A stretch of 6,057 bases of DNA from Armatimonadota bacterium (lineage in GTDB: Bacteria; Armatimonadota; Fimbriimonadia; Fimbriimonadales; Fimbriimonadaceae): positions 1-6,057 of the forward strand of contig JAFAFM010000199.1 in NCBI GenBank assembly GCA_023423495.1, in the 5' to 3' direction. This document shows, in pieces, positions 1 to 5,524 of the stretch. A program made the position numbers and the translations under genes. Under the pieces are notes generated by a model. It ran no database searches. It was not told the origin of the DNA and worked only from the letters and a program-made list of their open reading frames with translations. Within the stretch, counting starts at the first letter, position 1, and each line of letters starts with the position of its first letter.

Positions 1-240
1 GGCTTGGAACTGCCCCACAAAGTCGCGGAGGGTCATTTGACCTGTCGGCTTGCCAATGTCGATGTTGTTGTTTAAAACAACCGAACCGGAGAACCCGGTA
101 TCGAACATGCAGGCCACATTCGCACCGTTTACTTGGGCATCCACAATAATCGCGTTTTCACCCAGTCGGAACGGTACGTCGACAGTGGATCCCTGAGCGT
201 TCACGCTCGCTGCCAGAAACAAAGATGTAAGTAAGGTCAT
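1..240 (-). CDS. Exported retropepsin-like aspartyl protease, N-terminal part (cut by window edge)
   Basis: This is an open reading frame of 80 codons that starts at an ATG (238-240, minus strand) and continues off the left edge. Residues 1-16 form a short hydrophobic signal-peptide-like segment (MTLLTSLFLAASVNA followed by Q), so the product is probably exported to the periplasm or cell surface. A beta-rich stretch follows, then the motif FDTGFSGSVVLN, with the candidate catalytic aspartate at D47 (DTG, residues 47-49). This Asp-Thr-Gly plus Ser-Gly signature is typical of the single-domain bacterial retropepsin-like (clan AA) aspartyl proteases, which act as dimers. The start is supported by a good ribosome binding site, AGGAAAGGGG, just upstream. 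The gene lies 29 bases after the TPR/membrane gene on the same strand and is probably co-transcribed with it. Its substrate is unknown and the C-terminal part is not visible. Confidence 0.72.
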   Translation of the reverse strand, partial: MTLLTSLFLAASVNAQGSTVDVPFRLGENAIIVDAQVNGANVACMFDTGFSGSVVLNNNIDIGKPTGQMTLRDFVGQFQA

Positions 241-242
241 GT

Positions 243-252
243 CCCCTTTCCT
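243..252 (-). promoter_or_regulatory. Ribosome binding site of the aspartyl protease gene
   Basis: On the minus strand the sequence AGGAAAGGGG precedes the ATG at 240. The AGGA core is eight bases from the start codon. It is the strongest Shine-Dalgarno match in the window and fixes the start of the protease gene. Confidence 0.6.
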
Positions 253-269
253 AAAACGTTTGCGAATTC

Positions 270-1232
270 CTAGTTGTTACGCCCGGCGAGAATATAGATT
301 GGAAGAGTGATCCACCCGAACCCGCAGCACGAACAAATGATGTTCGGAATGAGCCACACGAAGTTTCCGCGCCGGTCGATGAGGTCCATGATGGACCAGA
401 TGATGATGCCGAGCAAGCTTCCATATCCCGCAATCTGCGAAATCAAAGTCAGCCCGCTCGAAGAGTTCATCGCCCGGTTGAAGGATTCAGGATCATTCAA
501 GTTTCCTGCCTGAAATGCCCCGACGACGATGATGACTCCCACGATAAAGCCCAGGAAGCTAAGAGCGGCTAAAAACCATCCGATCCCAAGCCAAGCCCCA
601 CCAAGATTCTCCACGAACGGAATGCTGTGAACCGGTCCGGAATAAGCTGGCTTGGCGTACGGATTTGTGACCGGCGGAAGGTTGGTTGGCCCGCTGTAGG
701 GTGCAGGAGGCGCTCCCGGCATGCTTGGTTCATTTCGGGCAGTTTCGCCCTGAACAGGTGACCCCGCGTAAGGGTTTGCCGAAGGCATGGTAGCGGGCGG
801 CGACTGCGAAATCGGTGGCGCCGCTAGTGGGTCATTCGGATTGGGTCCTGCACTGGTCGAGCGCTGGTTTAACTCGGCTTCCAAATTGGAGATAAGTTGT
901 CTTGCGCCAGAGTGACTCGCGTCCAGGCTGGCAGCCTCGCGAGCAAGCCTGAGCGCCTCCGATTTCTGACCCTGGGCATATTGGTGGACAGCCAAGTTAT
1001 AGCGTGCCTTGGAGCTATTGGGGTCCAAGTACATTGCCCGCTGGAAAGCTTCGGTGGCCGCTGCCGGCTGTCCAGTTTGCGAAAGGCAAATCCCACGCAA
1101 AATGTGCGCATCGGGATCGGCCGGATTGATTGCCAGTGCCTGGTCGACCAACTGAAGTGCGCCCTCGAATTGGCCACTTTGAACAGACTGCGTTGCCTGC
1201 TCCACGAATTGACGAGATTGTTCTTGAGACAT
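270..1232 (-). CDS. TPR protein with proline-rich linker and C-terminal membrane domain
   Basis: This 320-residue protein has three parts. Residues 8-105 are three tandem tetratricopeptide repeats (about 8-37, 41-71 and 75-105), each with the typical small/large residue pattern and an Asn-Pro, Asp-Pro or Asp-Ala ending; they should form a cytoplasmic protein-binding scaffold. Residues about 125-205 are a Pro/Ala/Ser/Asn-rich, low-complexity linker in which NPYA occurs twice (residues 153-156 and 190-193). Residues 212-316 hold three hydrophobic segments (about 214-240, 261-283 and 291-315). The last reads WLIPNIICSCCGFGWITLPI and is followed by YILAGR; it loosely resembles the small membrane domain found before phospholipase-D-type proteins, but no catalytic motif is present. 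The start has only a weak GAAG upstream. Which protein it binds is unknown. It sits 60 bases downstream of the LptD-like gene and 29 bases before the protease gene, so the three may form one transcription unit. Confidence 0.75.
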   Translation of the reverse strand: MSQEQSRQFVEQATQSVQSGQFEGALQLVDQALAINPADPDAHILRGICLSQTGQPAAATEAFQRAMYLDPNSSKARYNLAVHQYAQGQKSEALRLAREAASLDASHSGARQLISNLEAELNQRSTSAGPNPNDPLAAPPISQSPPATMPSANPYAGSPVQGETARNEPSMPGAPPAPYSGPTNLPPVTNPYAKPAYSGPVHSIPFVENLGGAWLGIGWFLAALSFLGFIVGVIIVVGAFQAGNLNDPESFNRAMNSSSGLTLISQIAGYGSLLGIIIWSIMDLIDRRGNFVWLIPNIICSCCGFGWITLPIYILAGRNN

Positions 1233-1292
1233 AGAGACTTCGGGGACCCTAGAAGGGAGTCTTGCTACTGTACCATCCGGACTTCCACGAAG

Positions 1293-2882
1293 TTACCGAT
1301 CTGCAAGAGGACCGCTTATTTGCTGAGGTACCGGCTTTGTCCTCACCTGCTTCCGCCTCTCCAGAAGCCCTAGAAAGTCGTCGAGCCGAAACCTGACACC
1401 GAGCGCGTAATCATTCGGAAACTGACGGCGAATCAAGAACGGTTCCAAGCAGCCAACGACTTGGCTGATCATATACTCCTGGTCGTACCAGGAACCCTTA
1501 TCGAAGTCGAATTTGGCCAGGTAGCTGATCTTCGTGGGCCCCAAATCAAAGTCGGTCCGAATATGGGCGGCCCGCTTCGAGACCAGGCGGTCGGCAACGA
1601 AATCAGCCTTCCCGCCCTCCGCCGCGTGGATGAATGCTGCACCAACGCGCCATTGCGGTATCGGCTGATAGATAAGCCCGGCGTGAGCCCGCGCCCACCC
1701 AAAGCCGCCGTTTTCACTTCCTACACCATAGAAATCAGTGCGAACGTCAGTTTCCAATCCCCGGCCGAGAGATATGGATGGAGCCTGCACGGTAACGCTC
1801 GCAACTCCACGTTCTATAAAGTCTTCGTCACTGCGACGGATACTTTGAGCTCGGACTTGCCAGTTAATCCCCAGTTGGCCGACCGGCCCGCTTCGCTCAT
1901 AAGCAATATCGATCGCTTTGCTGAAATCCTCGCTACGCTCTCGAGCTGAGGAACCCGTATTCCAAACCGATTGGACCGTAGCGGAGTTTCGCAGTTTGTT
2001 AGTGAAGCTGCGCGTGCTGGTAATTGAGCCCACCCTGATGTTGTCGAAGTAGGACCAGGAGAATCGCTCGAGTAGGTCGGACCGAGCTACGATCTTTGTA
2101 TTTGATATGTCGGTGGGCAAGAACGAGTGCGCGTACGTCGCCGAGTAGGAAGGGTAATCCTTCGGGAAACTTGAAAAATCCGCAGTCAAGATACTCTGAT
2201 CATCCAGAAGGAAGCCACTCGCCCAACTGATGCCGAGCCCAGCCCCGCGCTTAAAGGAGACCGCGGGAAGCTGTAGCCCAGGATTTCTTCGATCTAGCGA
2301 GAAGTGACGATTCGGCAAGTTGCCTAGGTCAGCTCCCAAAATCTGAAGTCGAGGCCGGTAAAGGGTTCCGCTTTTGCCCGGTTGAATTACAACCCGTCTG
2401 GACTTCAACAAAAACAATGGTATCGGCCGCTTGCAGTTGGTCGCCTCGACATTCAGAAACTCCCAACGGTCAGGCTTAATAACCGCGCTTTCCGCGAAGC
2501 CCGTCATTCCACCAATCTCGACTTTGACACGGTCCGCCACCGCAAGCTGGCCATCTGGACCTCGCGATGGGCCGTACCACAGGGTGAGCGATTCCGCCTC
2601 GATTCTGCCTTCGGGATCTTCAAGACGAACATTGCCTTTGGCGATGGCAAATTTCGCTGAATCCGCATGATGGATTTCCAAACGATCGGCAAAAACCACG
2701 GTTGGCCCATACTTTGCGGCGACACCATCCGTGTAGGTGACAACGAGATTGACGGGATCGATCTCCTGCACTTTGCCGGTGACGACGATCTCGTCGCCAA
2801 AATCAGGAACCTGCCGAGAAATCGTAGCGGGCCGTGCCGGTAAAGACGGTGTGAGGATCGGCGGCGTCCAATACCACGGCAT
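1293..2882 (-). CDS. LptD/OstA-like outer-membrane beta-barrel protein (5' end uncertain)
   Basis: The frame is open from 3020 down to the TAA at 1293-1295 (575 codons). I use the internal ATG at 2880-2882 because the longer start would overlap the divergent sigma gene. Residues below are numbered from the 3020 ATG. Residues 74-170 look like an OstA/LptA-type beta domain: GDEIVVTGKV, then VVFADRLEI, then AKGNVRLEDPEGRIEAESL. Next comes ATNCKRPIPLFLLKSRRVVI and PGKSGTLYRPRLQILG (about 193-229), which resembles the Cys...PhY...i.PG...G segment of LptD. From about 255 to 548, alternating polar/aromatic strands suggest a beta-barrel, ending with SWYDQEYMISQVVGCLEPFL and GVRFRLDDF. C196 and C524 could pair like the LptD cysteines. 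In known systems LptD inserts lipopolysaccharide into the outer membrane; here that role is only inferred. No signal peptide is visible, which is odd for an outer-membrane protein. Confidence 0.62.
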   Translation of the reverse strand: MPWYWTPPILTPSLPARPATISRQVPDFGDEIVVTGKVQEIDPVNLVVTYTDGVAAKYGPTVVFADRLEIHHADSAKFAIAKGNVRLEDPEGRIEAESLTLWYGPSRGPDGQLAVADRVKVEIGGMTGFAESAVIKPDRWEFLNVEATNCKRPIPLFLLKSRRVVIQPGKSGTLYRPRLQILGADLGNLPNRHFSLDRRNPGLQLPAVSFKRGAGLGISWASGFLLDDQSILTADFSSFPKDYPSYSATYAHSFLPTDISNTKIVARSDLLERFSWSYFDNIRVGSITSTRSFTNKLRNSATVQSVWNTGSSARERSEDFSKAIDIAYERSGPVGQLGINWQVRAQSIRRSDEDFIERGVASVTVQAPSISLGRGLETDVRTDFYGVGSENGGFGWARAHAGLIYQPIPQWRVGAAFIHAAEGGKADFVADRLVSKRAAHIRTDFDLGPTKISYLAKFDFDKGSWYDQEYMISQVVGCLEPFLIRRQFPNDYALGVRFRLDDFLGLLERRKQVRTKPVPQQISGPLADR

Positions 2883-2914
2883 CGGATGGAGTGTACCGTT
2901 GAGAATCGGCGTCT

Positions 2915-2940
2915 GAACTTTAGGGAAATTCGGACACGTC
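2915..2940 (+). promoter_or_regulatory. ECF-type promoter GAACTT-N16-CGTC
   Basis: A -35 element GAACTT (2915-2920) is followed by a 16-base spacer and a -10 element CGTC (2937-2940). This is the classic recognition pattern of RpoE/ECF-type sigma factors. It lies directly before the ECF sigma gene, so autoregulation is the natural reading. The predicted transcription start, six to eight bases after the -10, falls at about 2946-2948, on the ATG of the sigma gene. The match is seen in the sequence; use by this particular sigma factor is inferred. Confidence 0.62.
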
Positions 2941-2944
2941 GTGT
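2934..2944. repeat. Short perfect palindrome over the -10 region (ACACG-T-CGTGT)
   Basis: ACACG and CGTGT form a perfect five-base inverted repeat around one central T, covering the CGTC -10 element. A further CGTGT occurs at 2953-2957, inside the first codons of the sigma gene. It could be an operator for a dimeric regulator, but at this length chance is a real alternative. Confidence 0.3.
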
Positions 2945-2947
2945 AGA

Positions 2948-3529
2948 ATGAACGTGTCTCAAGTACAAGCAATGTTCGATACGAAAGTGTTTTCTGGGGC
3001 AGTTGCCGATCAGGCGGCACAAGAGCGGCAGTGGGTCGCTCGGTGTCGTGAGGGTGACGAGAATGCCCTGACTATGTTAATAGCCAGACATCGGAACCGG
3101 CTGGTGCGCACGGCCACGAATCTTCTTCGTGACCGGCACGAAGCGGAGGACGTTGCTCAAGAAGCATTTCTTAAGGGCTTCCGGGAAATCGGCAAGCTTC
3201 GAGAAGACCGCGCTTTCTCCGGCTATTTGTACAAGATTTGCGTTCGACTTTGCATGGACCGCTTACGTTTAAAGAGAGCGGAACTCACCGAATTCGACAG
3301 TGTTCAGCCACACGAGGGTGCGAACATCGAAAATCGGGTTGTTATTGCCAAGCTGCTGGCCCAACTGCCATACGACCTTCGCACGACACTCGTGCTGAGG
3401 GAGATGGAGCAGTTGAGCTACGAGGAGGTCGCGGAAGTGATGCATGTTCCGATTGGAACCGTGCGCTCCCGGCTTCACACCGCTCGAGAGCGGTTCCGAA
3501 AACTCTGGATAGAGGCGGTTGGCGAGTGA
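2948..3529 (+). CDS. ECF-family RNA polymerase sigma factor (sigma-70 regions 2 and 4)
   Basis: This 193-residue protein has the two-domain layout of extracytoplasmic-function sigma factors. Region 2 spans about residues 38-110 and contains the core-binding and -10-recognition helix with RDRHEAEDVAQEAFLKGF (61-78) and the typical SGYLYKICVRLCMDRLR (91-107). Region 4 spans about 130-188 and has the helix-turn-helix LSYEEVAEVMHVPIGTVRSR (156-175) that reads the -35 element. There is no C-terminal extra domain. The first 25 residues are not conserved-looking. No Shine-Dalgarno precedes the ATG at 2948 or the second ATG at 2972; the predicted transcription start on 2948 suggests leaderless translation from the first. 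The next gene is a zinc-binding anti-sigma factor that overlaps its stop, so the pair is a standard membrane-signalled switch. The inducing signal is not visible from the sequence. Confidence 0.93.
   Translation: MNVSQVQAMFDTKVFSGAVADQAAQERQWVARCREGDENALTMLIARHRNRLVRTATNLLRDRHEAEDVAQEAFLKGFREIGKLREDRAFSGYLYKICVRLCMDRLRLKRAELTEFDSVQPHEGANIENRVVIAKLLAQLPYDLRTTLVLREMEQLSYEEVAEVMHVPIGTVRSRLHTARERFRKLWIEAVGE
3512..3515 (+). promoter_or_regulatory. Ribosome binding site supporting the GTG start of the anti-sigma gene
   Basis: GAGG within AGAGGCGG lies ten bases before the GTG at 3526, inside the end of the sigma gene. It supports the GTG start over the later ATG at 3568. The later start would also remove Cys8, which the zinc-binding family usually has. 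Confidence 0.4.
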
Positions 3530-3975
3530 TTCAAAAGCTTTTTAGTTGTGGGAAGTTTCGTCGGTTGATGAACGAGAGGTTCGACCGTGACTTGTCGAGT
3601 AAAGAGATCTCGTTCATGTCCAATCATCGTGAGCTTTGCTCCGACTGTCGGCGCGAAGAGATGCACGGCGCTTGCGCTTTGAATATGCTGCGAATGACCG
3701 CAGTTGAGGAAGAAGAGGTTTATCCCTCACTCGTTTTCGAAGAGCGTGTCATTCGCCGGTTGAAAGTGCAAACCGCGCGAGACTCCGTTCGATATTGGAG
3801 TCCGGCATTTATGGGTGCAGCCATCGCGGGCCTAACCGTTTTAGCCGCGTTACAGCTTGTATCCAATCGGCAGTTCATGCCCCGGGAAGCGAACCCGTAC
3901 GGCGAAGTCAAGTTGGAGCGTCCCCAGGGTCGCTTACCACTTTTCGACTTAGATAAAATCGACCGCATGCGATGA
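3526..3975 (+). CDS. Zinc-binding (ZAS-type) transmembrane anti-sigma factor
   Basis: This is a 149-residue protein read from a GTG that overlaps the sigma stop codon as GTGA. The N-terminal part has the zinc anti-sigma layout: Cys8, then RLMNERFDRDLS (13-24), then HRELCSDC (34-41), the H-x3-C-x2-C zinc site. This domain should bind and silence the ECF sigma encoded just upstream. A single hydrophobic segment at about residues 92-112 is the likely inner-membrane anchor, with the zinc domain in the cytoplasm and about 37 residues outside. That outer tail is short and charged (NPYGEVKLERPQGRLPLFDL), and no sensory domain is recognisable. A signal is therefore probably passed on by proteolysis or by a partner, perhaps the membrane protein encoded next, whose ATG overlaps this gene's TGA. 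The ATG at 3568 is an alternative start but would lose Cys8. Confidence 0.83.
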   Translation: MIQKLFSCGKFRRLMNERFDRDLSSKEISFMSNHRELCSDCRREEMHGACALNMLRMTAVEEEEVYPSLVFEERVIRRLKVQTARDSVRYWSPAFMGAAIAGLTVLAALQLVSNRQFMPREANPYGEVKLERPQGRLPLFDLDKIDRMR

Positions 3976-5522
3976 CCTCGTGGATGAGGGCTGTATTGGG
4001 AGCCCTCCTTGGTGCTGTCGTCACCCTGCTCATCCACCCAGCCTCACGCTCGTTTATCGCGGGCCCGTTCCTTGAATCCCGGGATTTGATGGGCCATGAC
4101 CGCGAACTCCTGCCTTTATCCTTTCCCGACGAATTGCCGGTTCCCGATGACGAGGTTTCCGCCAGCCTCTGGATCCACGTTGCCGCGGAAAAGCTAAGAA
4201 ACCGAAAGCCAGTTTCACCGGAAGAATTTGCGGGGCTCCTGCGAATTTCGGAATCGCGGACAAAGTCAGATCCGACGAACTCTTTTTGGCCGATCGCCAC
4301 CGCCATTTTCCAACACCACCAAAATCATCGTGATGCATCGTTTGCAGCATGGATTCGGGCTTCGAAGTGCATCACGTACAACGACTTCCAATCCCAATAC
4401 CTTTCGCGTTTGCGGCAATCCCTCGCCGAGCGCTCCTCATCGCACTCATGGCAATACGCATACTGCTTCCGATTGCGGTCGATCGCCTTTGCTTCGCTTG
4501 TCGAGTCGTACGTCCGTGCGACCACCGCCCGGCTGACTCGATCAAATGTTAAGGACTTAAGCTTACGGTTCGCGAGTCTCAAAAACGGCGAAATGATTCG
4601 GGATGGCGCCAGAAACCTTCAGGTCATGCAGAAGGGGATTGCCGTCGTAGAACTTGCATCTCATCCACGTGAGCTTCAGGCCGGAACTAGCATTAAACGT
4701 CTCTTAATCGCCCATTCCGATTTTAAAGAGGCTCTTAAGAGACATGGATTGACTGAGCAAGCGGCGCAAGTCGACAATGCCTACAACCAGAACGACGGCT
4801 GGACCGCATTGACGCGTCGCGAGGATACAGACTCCAAGCTCGAATCCATGACGCTCTCGAGCGCAGTCTGGCCCAACCTTCCCGGCGTGCTGCTTCAAGC
4901 CGCTCTGGCATCCGCCTTGGTCTGGGGAGTTGGGCACCTGCTGGTGGCCAGTGCCAAATCCAAATCTCCCAGGTTGCTGTACGGCGCAATTGCGTTGGGG
5001 GCGGTGATCGTTATTTTGGTCGCGGTGGCAACCAACTCTTGGCTCGCCGTGAGCGCCAGCATCCTTTGCTGTTGCTTTGCGGTGCTGTCTCCCAAGTCGC
5101 CCCGAAACGTGATGCCTGACGACCTAGGGCCGCTTTTCAAGCTGGCGATCGGCCTGATCGCCCTTATGTTCGTGATGCTTACGGCCGTGATGTTCCTGGG
5201 TTGGACGGCGGCCCTGCAGTCGACCGTCGCCGCCTTTGACACTTCCGTCTCCCACCTTGCCGAACCTAGAATCATGGCGGGCCTGGCTTTGATCATGCTT
5301 GCCTGCATATTTCTCTTCTCACCGCTATGGGCGCTGGCCCAACACATCCGCACGCTGTTCGTTCTGGCGGCCGGATTCCGATTGGCAGGCGTGGCCGGGG
5401 TGGTCATAAGCCTGCTCCTCTGTGTGGCTTCGACCCCGATCTGCGTGTACTTCGAGGCTGAGAACGCGGAGACCTTCCGCATGCTATTGGAAAACGAACC
5501 CGTGTACTATCTCCGGCAGTAA
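3972..5522 (+). CDS. Multi-pass membrane protein of unknown function, N-anchor plus helical domain plus C-terminal membrane cluster
   Basis: I do not recognise a named family for this 516-residue protein. Residues 6-22 form an N-terminal membrane anchor or uncleaved signal segment. Residues about 30-300 are a soluble, helix-rich region; the stretch DPTNSFWPIATAIFQHHQNH followed by RDASFAAWIRASKC (100-133) looks like a degenerate TPR pair (Asp-Pro-x-Asn, then paired helices with Ala/Trp positions). Residues about 304-488 contain roughly six hydrophobic helices (about 304-326, 334-352, 355-372, 389-411, 434-456 and 462-488). A short charged tail ends in YYLRQ. No catalytic, transporter or nucleotide-binding motif was found. 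The ATG overlaps the anti-sigma stop (ATGA) without a Shine-Dalgarno, so translation is probably coupled. Position in the operon suggests it is a sensor, partner or target of the sigma/anti-sigma pair; this is inference only. Confidence 0.8.
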   Translation: MTSWMRAVLGALLGAVVTLLIHPASRSFIAGPFLESRDLMGHDRELLPLSFPDELPVPDDEVSASLWIHVAAEKLRNRKPVSPEEFAGLLRISESRTKSDPTNSFWPIATAIFQHHQNHRDASFAAWIRASKCITYNDFQSQYLSRLRQSLAERSSSHSWQYAYCFRLRSIAFASLVESYVRATTARLTRSNVKDLSLRFASLKNGEMIRDGARNLQVMQKGIAVVELASHPRELQAGTSIKRLLIAHSDFKEALKRHGLTEQAAQVDNAYNQNDGWTALTRREDTDSKLESMTLSSAVWPNLPGVLLQAALASALVWGVGHLLVASAKSKSPRLLYGAIALGAVIVILVAVATNSWLAVSASILCCCFAVLSPKSPRNVMPDDLGPLFKLAIGLIALMFVMLTAVMFLGWTAALQSTVAAFDTSVSHLAEPRIMAGLALIMLACIFLFSPLWALAQHIRTLFVLAAGFRLAGVAGVVISLLLCVASTPICVYFEAENAETFRMLLENEPVYYLRQ

Positions 5523-5524
5523 CC

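Noticed and set aside
1233..1262. Imperfect hairpin (GACTTC ... GAAGGGAGTC) between the LptD-like and TPR genes
   Set aside because: The stem is broken by a three-base bulge and has no following T-run on the minus strand, so it is not a credible terminator or regulatory RNA.
1260..1300. Possible minus-strand promoter before the TPR gene (TACAGT as -10)
   Set aside because: The -10 matches only four of six consensus bases and no acceptable -35 lies at the right distance.
2895..3000. Possible minus-strand sigma-70 promoter for the LptD-like gene (TTGCTT or TTGTAC as -35)
   Set aside because: No TATAAT-like box sits 16-18 bases downstream; the best candidates match three or fewer positions.
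2883..3020. Long version of the LptD-like gene starting at the ATG at 3020
   Set aside because: It would overlap the first 73 bases of the sigma gene and its promoter, and the added 46 residues are neither a signal peptide nor OstA-like. I kept the internal ATG but flag the start as uncertain.
2504..3022. Open reading frame of 172 codons on the minus strand in another frame over the LptD-like gene and sigma start
   Set aside because: It is arginine/serine-rich with no recognisable motif and shadows the LptD-like frame, whose protein text matches the OstA style. It also overlaps the sigma gene start.
3238..3525. Upstream extension of the anti-sigma frame to the ATG at 3238
   Set aside because: The extra 96 residues are the out-of-frame reading of the sigma factor. 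The zinc anti-sigma domain begins only at the GTG at 3526.
4895..5482. Open reading frame of 195 codons on the minus strand opposite the membrane helices
   Set aside because: Antisense readings of hydrophobic helices often stay open. The text is Ala/Thr/Arg-rich without motifs and the plus-strand frame is clearly the real gene.
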